From Bacteroidota bacterium (GTDB lineage: Bacteria > Bacteroidota > Bacteroidia > Chitinophagales > Chitinophagaceae), in NCBI GenBank assembly GCA_023424015.1, contig JAFAEM010000038.1:1-33038 (forward strand): a DNA stretch of 33,038 nucleotides, given 5' to 3'. Below, piece by piece: positions 31,865-33,038 of the stretch. Position 1 is the first letter of the stretch; every line of letters starts with the position of its first letter. The notes below the pieces were generated by a model. It saw only the letters and a program-made list of their open reading frames with translations. It did no database searches and was not told the origin of the DNA. A program made the translations under genes and the position numbers.

Positions 31865-32989
31865 TTAGATCAACTCCTTCAGTTTTTCGACAACAGTATC
31901 CACTTCTTCCCGGGTATTATGCTTGCTAAAAGAGAAGCGCACGGTCACGAGATTGGGATTATTGTTGATGGCACGTATCACATGAGAGCCCTGGTCGGCG
32001 CCACTGCTGCAGGCGCTGCCTCCTGATACACATATATTGTTGATATCAAGATTGAAAAGGATCATCTCCGATTTTTCAGTCTTGGGAAATGCAACACTCA
32101 GTACCGTGTACAGGCATCGGCCTTCCTGGTCACCATTAAAAGCAACTCCGGGAATACTTTTGCGAAGCTGCTCTGCCATATATGTCTTGATGGATTGAAT
32201 ATACTGGCTGTCTTTTTCATAATTGGCCATTGCCAGTTCCAGCGCTTTAGCAAAACCTACAATACCATAAAGGTTCTCGGTGCCAGCCCGCATGTTTCGC
32301 TCCTGCCCGCCCCCAAAAATGAATGGCTTCACTTTGACATTGTCATTTATATACAACAGACCCACACCTTTTGGTCCGTGAAACTTATGCCCCGCCCCGG
32401 AAATGAAATGCACCGCTGATTTACGCAGGTCGAGCGGGTAATGCCCTACCGTCTGCACACAGTCGGAATGAAAGATCGCCTGGTATTTTTTACAGAGCTC
32501 GCCAACCGCGTCTATGTCAAGGATATTGCCTATCTCATTATTCGCATGCATCAGGCTCACCAGGCAACGCTCTTTTTGCGAAGCCAGTTGTTGTTCGAGG
32601 TCTTCTAAGTCTATATGCCCGTTTTGATTCAGCTTTACATAACTATAACTCACTTCACCGCAACCATAATGTTCTACAGTATGCAAAACTGCGTGATGCT
32701 CGATCGGTGAAGAAATGATATGCTTACACCCCAGGTCGCGTATGGCAGAGAGAATGGCTGTATTATTACTTTCGGTACCGCCACTGGTAAAAAAGATCTC
32801 ACCCGGATGCGCGTTCAGGAGTTTCGCGACAGATTTTCTTGCTGTTTCAATCGCCAGTCGCGATTCACGTCCATAAGAATAGATCGAAGAGGGATTCCCA
32901 AACTGAGTGGTCATATATGGCAGCATCGCTTCCAGTACCTCCTTATCCAAAGCTGTGGTAGCGGCGTTATCGAAATAGATCCTTTTCAT
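31865..32989 (-). CDS. Cysteine desulfurase (NifS/IscS family)
   Basis: A PLP enzyme (374 aa) that takes sulfur from cysteine for Fe-S cluster and thio-cofactor synthesis, acting in the cytoplasm. The start ATG at 32989 gives MKRIYFDNAATTALDKEVLEAM, the canonical N-terminus; two in-frame codons further upstream would give a less typical MRA start. PLP-binding Lys202 is in SGAGHKFHGPKG, with His98 and His99 in IEHHAVLHT and the active-site Cys327 in GGSACSSG, the family loop position. IscU, ferredoxin or an IscR-type regulator is not adjacent. Repeats flank both ends: the CAAATTTT array at the stop and a GTCGGGAGTC array upstream. Confidence 0.95.
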   Translation of the reverse strand: MKRIYFDNAATTALDKEVLEAMLPYMTTQFGNPSSIYSYGRESRLAIETARKSVAKLLNAHPGEIFFTSGGTESNNTAILSAIRDLGCKHIISSPIEHHAVLHTVEHYGCGEVSYSYVKLNQNGHIDLEDLEQQLASQKERCLVSLMHANNEIGNILDIDAVGELCKKYQAIFHSDCVQTVGHYPLDLRKSAVHFISGAGHKFHGPKGVGLLYINDNVKVKPFIFGGGQERNMRAGTENLYGIVGFAKALELAMANYEKDSQYIQSIKTYMAEQLRKSIPGVAFNGDQEGRCLYTVLSVAFPKTEKSEMILFNLDINNICVSGGSACSSGADQGSHVIRAINNNPNLVTVRFSFSKHNTREEVDTVVEKLKELI

Positions 32990-32995
32990 AGCGCG

Positions 32996-33003
32996 CAAAG
33001 ATA
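32996..33003 (-). promoter_or_regulatory. -7 box for the cysteine desulfurase gene
   Basis: The minus strand reads TATCTTTG, a perfect TAnnTTTG, ending 6 bases before the ATG at 32989, so the transcript may be leaderless or nearly so. The -33 region is occupied by the GTCGGGAGTC array and has no TTG. Confidence 0.5.
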
Positions 33004-33008
33004 GTAGA

Positions 33009-33034
33009 TTAGTCGGGAGTCGGGAGTCGGGAAT
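33009..33034. repeat. TAGTCGGGAGTCGGGAGTC array upstream of the cysteine desulfurase gene
   Basis: Three GTCGGGA units in tandem at the end of the window. The same word is seen at 31655-31673 and, in reverse complement (CGACTCCCGACTA), in the repeat at 1-399. The array continues beyond the window. Confidence 0.8.
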
Positions 33035-33038
33035 CGTG

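Overview
This window looks like part of a chromosome from the phylum Bacteroidota, most likely the class Chitinophagia (Chitinophagaceae-like). The basis is a PafA-type alkaline phosphatase, paired LytS/LytTR signalling genes, several gene products with 'FAQ/NAQ'-type signal peptide ends, promoter-like TTG-N19-21-TAnnTTTG boxes, start codons without Shine-Dalgarno sequences but in A/T-rich contexts, and moderate GC. There are no rRNA, tRNA, CRISPR or phage genes. Most of the window is housekeeping or metabolic, with intergenic spaces unusually rich in short repeats.

Layout. 1-399: two tandem 199-bp composite repeats. 418-1530: an unrecognised protein with a possible kinase-like motif order. 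1828-4894 (+): a tight unit of class II fructose-bisphosphate aldolase, exported P1/DmpA-type peptidase and class IV aminotransferase. 4904-5422 (-): small exported, probably outer-membrane protein. 5709-6899 (+): MFS transporter. 7272-8084 (+): DUF4394 lipoprotein with a clear terminator. 8280-10162 (+): PafA-like phosphatase and an acyl-CoA-binding protein. 10352-13882 (-): SMC. 13991-14457: a second pair of composite repeats. 14521-15606 (+): AI-2E family membrane protein. 15666-15817: small inverted-repeat (MITE-like) element. 15851-16357 (-): exported PepSY-like protein. 16586-19578 (+): a three-gene signalling unit with a degenerate LytS-like protein lacking the phospho-acceptor histidine, an intact LytS kinase and a LytTR response regulator. 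19831-21080 (+): RNA-related genes (RRM protein, unknown 85-aa protein, cold-shock-domain protein). 21186-22301 (-): Tat-exported Gfo/Idh/MocA oxidoreductase. 22472-25702 (+): two-subunit molybdenum hydroxylase (IorA/IorB type) and an exported rhodanese. 25711-28826 (-): PQQ-dependent dehydrogenase lipoprotein and serine hydrolase. 28984-31251 (-): aconitase. 31436-31657 (+): PspC-like protein. 31865-32989 (-): cysteine desulfurase.

How the genes work together. A periplasmic oxidation theme runs from 21186 to 27681 (Tat-exported oxidoreductase, Mo-hydroxylase, rhodanese, PQQ dehydrogenase). The LytS-like pair and regulator overlap translationally and probably form one signalling module. The most unusual features are (a) the LytS-like protein without catalytic residues encoded just before a normal kinase, (b) the family of modular intergenic repeats, which share sub-modules between distant sites, contain hairpins and run into gene ends, including stop codons, and (c) the possible divergent kinase-like protein at 418-1530. 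Assignments rest on reading motifs by eye; no database search was possible.
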